The notes under the pieces: generated by a model
What the model saw: only the letters and a program-made list of their open reading frames with translations
Database searches by the model: none
Told to the model about the DNA's origin: nothing
DNA from: Myxococcales bacterium
GTDB taxonomy: Bacteria; Myxococcota_A; UBA9160; SMWR01
Assembly: GCA_022571825.1 (NCBI GenBank)
Contig: JACZXC010000191.1
Span: forward strand, 1 to 6,199
Length of the DNA: 6,199 nucleotides
Direction of reading: 5' to 3'
Made by a program: the position numbers and the translations under genes
In this document: in pieces, positions 5,438-6,199 of the stretch
Layout: each line of letters opens with the position of its first letter
How positions within the stretch are numbered: position 1 is the first letter of the stretch

Positions 5438-5533
5438 ATGAGCCTGGATTTCTCACCGGGTTGCCGTAGTGTGGCCTCTGTGTGGGCCGCATCGAGCGCA
5501 AGCCGCCACTCCGCAATGGGCGTCTGGAGGTAA
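5438..5533 (+). pseudogene. Truncated 5' stub of a gene following the membrane protein
   Basis: ATG 5438 follows an excellent ribosome binding site but the frame stops at TAA 5531-5533 after 31 residues (MSLDFSPGCRSV, then a Ser/Ala-rich run). The first residues look like a normal protein start and the rest does not. I infer a gene whose start survives while its body was lost by deletion or rearrangement near 5460. It could instead be a small translated peptide. No family recognised. Confidence 0.35.
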
Positions 5534-5558
5534 GCCCGAGTAGCACGCCGTTCATGGT

Positions 5559-5829
5559 CTACACCGGGCGTTCACGCGGGCCCTTTCTAGCCCTTCCGTC
5601 GTTCTTCCCACCGGTCCAGGCGGGATAGCCTGCTGCGCATTGGCACCGGGCCTCCACCGCCGCTCGCGCGGCCATGACTTCTGCAGCGTCGCCGATACCG
5701 GTTGCCCCGAGAGGTGCAGAAGGGCCAACGAGGCACGCATCCCCACGGGCGTATGCCACCGCGGCGGGCAATAGCAACCCGGCGGTCAGCGCACAGATGA
5801 ACAAGAGTATGGGGCGCTGCGCGCCGCAA
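5559..5829 (-). pseudogene. Degraded small secreted cysteine-containing protein
   Basis: The minus strand encodes, in one frame from about 5813 leftward, a hydrophobic ILLFICALTAGLLLPAAV, then AYARGDACLVG (a plausible signal peptidase site after AYA), then a soluble part with DAAEVMAARAAVEARCQCA and a stop at 5559-5561. In this frame no start lies near the signal sequence. In the neighbouring frame TTG 5827-5829 gives MRRAAP; dropping one C from the C4 run (5811-5814) joins MRRAAP to the hydrophobic core and makes a textbook signal peptide. The C-terminus after CQCA turns basic and lacks the further cysteines I would expect. Small secreted proteins with such a CxCA element are, to my recollection, frequent in deltaproteobacterial genomes, but I cannot name a family. 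Probably a frameshifted, 3'-truncated pseudogene. Confidence 0.45.
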
Positions 5830-5861
5830 CAGCGTGGCGGCCCGCGCAGCGCGCTCGCTCG

Positions 5862-6100
5862 CGGGATCTCGGATCGGTGGATGGCCACAGCTGCCCGGCC
5901 AAAACCCGGTACATCTCGCCGGTTCGCTTCCGCATTGAACCGCTCAGAACCGCTCACGGATCCTGCGATAACAGCTACGCGGAGCGTTTGGCCGAGTCAA
6001 GAAGAATTTGAGCGACTCGCCGAGTTGCCGACCAGCACCCATTATCGGACGTAGTCTGGACTACACTAATGATTACAGGTACTTGACTGTGTCCCAGATG
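5862..6100. other. Stretch with no supportable gene
   Basis: Open frames cross this stretch on both strands (for example 5674-6054 on + and 5975-6190 on -), but none shows a ribosome binding site, a recognisable motif or protein-like composition throughout. From about 6040 the base composition becomes more AT-rich than the rest of the window, and two inverted repeats occur (6051-6064, 6086-6112). No RNA gene was recognised. Confidence 0.4.
6051..6064. repeat. Perfect palindrome-like inverted repeat
   Basis: GTAGTC-tg-GACTAC: 6-bp arms with a 2-base gap, in a locally AT-richer region. The spacing is too tight for an RNA hairpin and better suits a dimeric DNA-binding protein site, though chance is possible. 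Confidence 0.35.
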
Positions 6101-6112
6101 CCCAGACACAGT
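6086..6112. repeat. 8-bp inverted repeat straddling the start of repeat copy 2
   Basis: ACTGTGTC (6086-6093) and GACACAGT (6105-6112) are perfect complements separated by 11 bases. The right arm lies inside the 99-bp repeat and the left arm outside it. Copy 1 has the right arm but not the left. Confidence 0.45.
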
Positions 6113-6199
6113 TATGGATCGACACTTTCGCCTTGTGCTGAGCCTGTCGCTGGGGAGCTTGGCCCACGGTGCCGGCCCTGGAAAGGACATGTGTATGCG
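6101..6199 (+). repeat. 99-bp direct repeat, copy 2 (runs off the window)
   Basis: Same orientation as 4546-4644, offset 1555 bp, 98 of 99 bases identical. It contains ATG 6114 and the first 28 codons of the repeat's open frame, still open at the edge. The full repeat is longer than seen here. Confidence 0.9.

Noticed and set aside
4557..5555. A 332-codon open frame on the minus strand covering the membrane protein
   Set aside because: Its product is almost entirely Arg, Gln, Asp, Glu and Pro, the typical antisense of a hydrophobic protein; the + strand frame is far more convincing.
5482..5628. A 48-residue + frame starting GTG (MGRIERKPPLRNGRLEV...)
   Set aside because: The composition looks mildly protein-like and third positions are GC-rich, but there is no ribosome binding site and no motif, and it overlaps the better-supported minus-strand secreted-protein remnant.
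5674..6054. A 126-codon + frame
   Set aside because: It is antisense to the signal peptide region, has low-complexity Ala/Arg/Pro content and no ribosome binding site.
4546..6199. Integron gene cassette or composite transposon bounded by the 99-bp repeats
   Set aside because: No attC-like core or integrase is visible, the repeats encode no recognisable transposase, and no target duplication can be identified with copy 2 incomplete.

Overview
The window is high-GC bacterial chromosome. It carries the end of a Holliday-junction resolution operon, two nested insertion sequences and a worn segment bounded by a long direct repeat. The best lineage guess is a Deltaproteobacteria-like group (Myxococcota, Desulfobacterota or Binatota). 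It rests on strong GC bias at third codon positions, the ruv gene order and a degraded small secreted cysteine protein of a type I associate with those genomes. This assignment is weak.

Bases 1-1701 hold the 3' tail of an upstream gene (probably ruvC), then ruvA and ruvB. All three are joined by 4-base stop/start overlaps (GTGA, ATGA), so they are one translationally coupled operon. RuvA binds the four-way junction and RuvB is the AAA+ motor that drives branch migration. A RuvC ahead of them would complete the resolvasome.

Bases 1702-1774 are a low-complexity spacer. At a single CTAG site the chromosome has then taken two insertion sequences, one against the other. The first is an intact IS1182-type element (1779-3323, 18-bp perfect terminal inverted repeats, CTAG on both sides). 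The second is an intact IS630-type element (3327-4524, 21-bp imperfect inverted repeats, TA on both sides). Both transposases lie on the minus strand, tail to tail with ruvB. The IS630 transposase has no stop codon of its own: the TAG comes from the target site. Removing both elements rebuilds an uninterrupted ...gctgcg-CTAG-ttacgcgg... site.

Bases 4546-6199 look like an eroding accessory segment. A 99-bp direct repeat (98/99 identical) occurs at 4546 and again at 6101, where it runs off the window. Between the copies are a coding tail that has lost its 5' part, an apparently intact polytopic membrane protein with weak DedA/VTT resemblance, a strong ribosome binding site leading into a 31-codon stub, and on the minus strand a secreted-protein pseudogene whose signal peptide is restored by removing one C from a C4 run.

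I see no tRNA, rRNA, CRISPR array or coherent new multi-gene system. The most notable observations are the IS junction architecture, with a target-supplied stop codon, and the unexplained 99-bp repeat.
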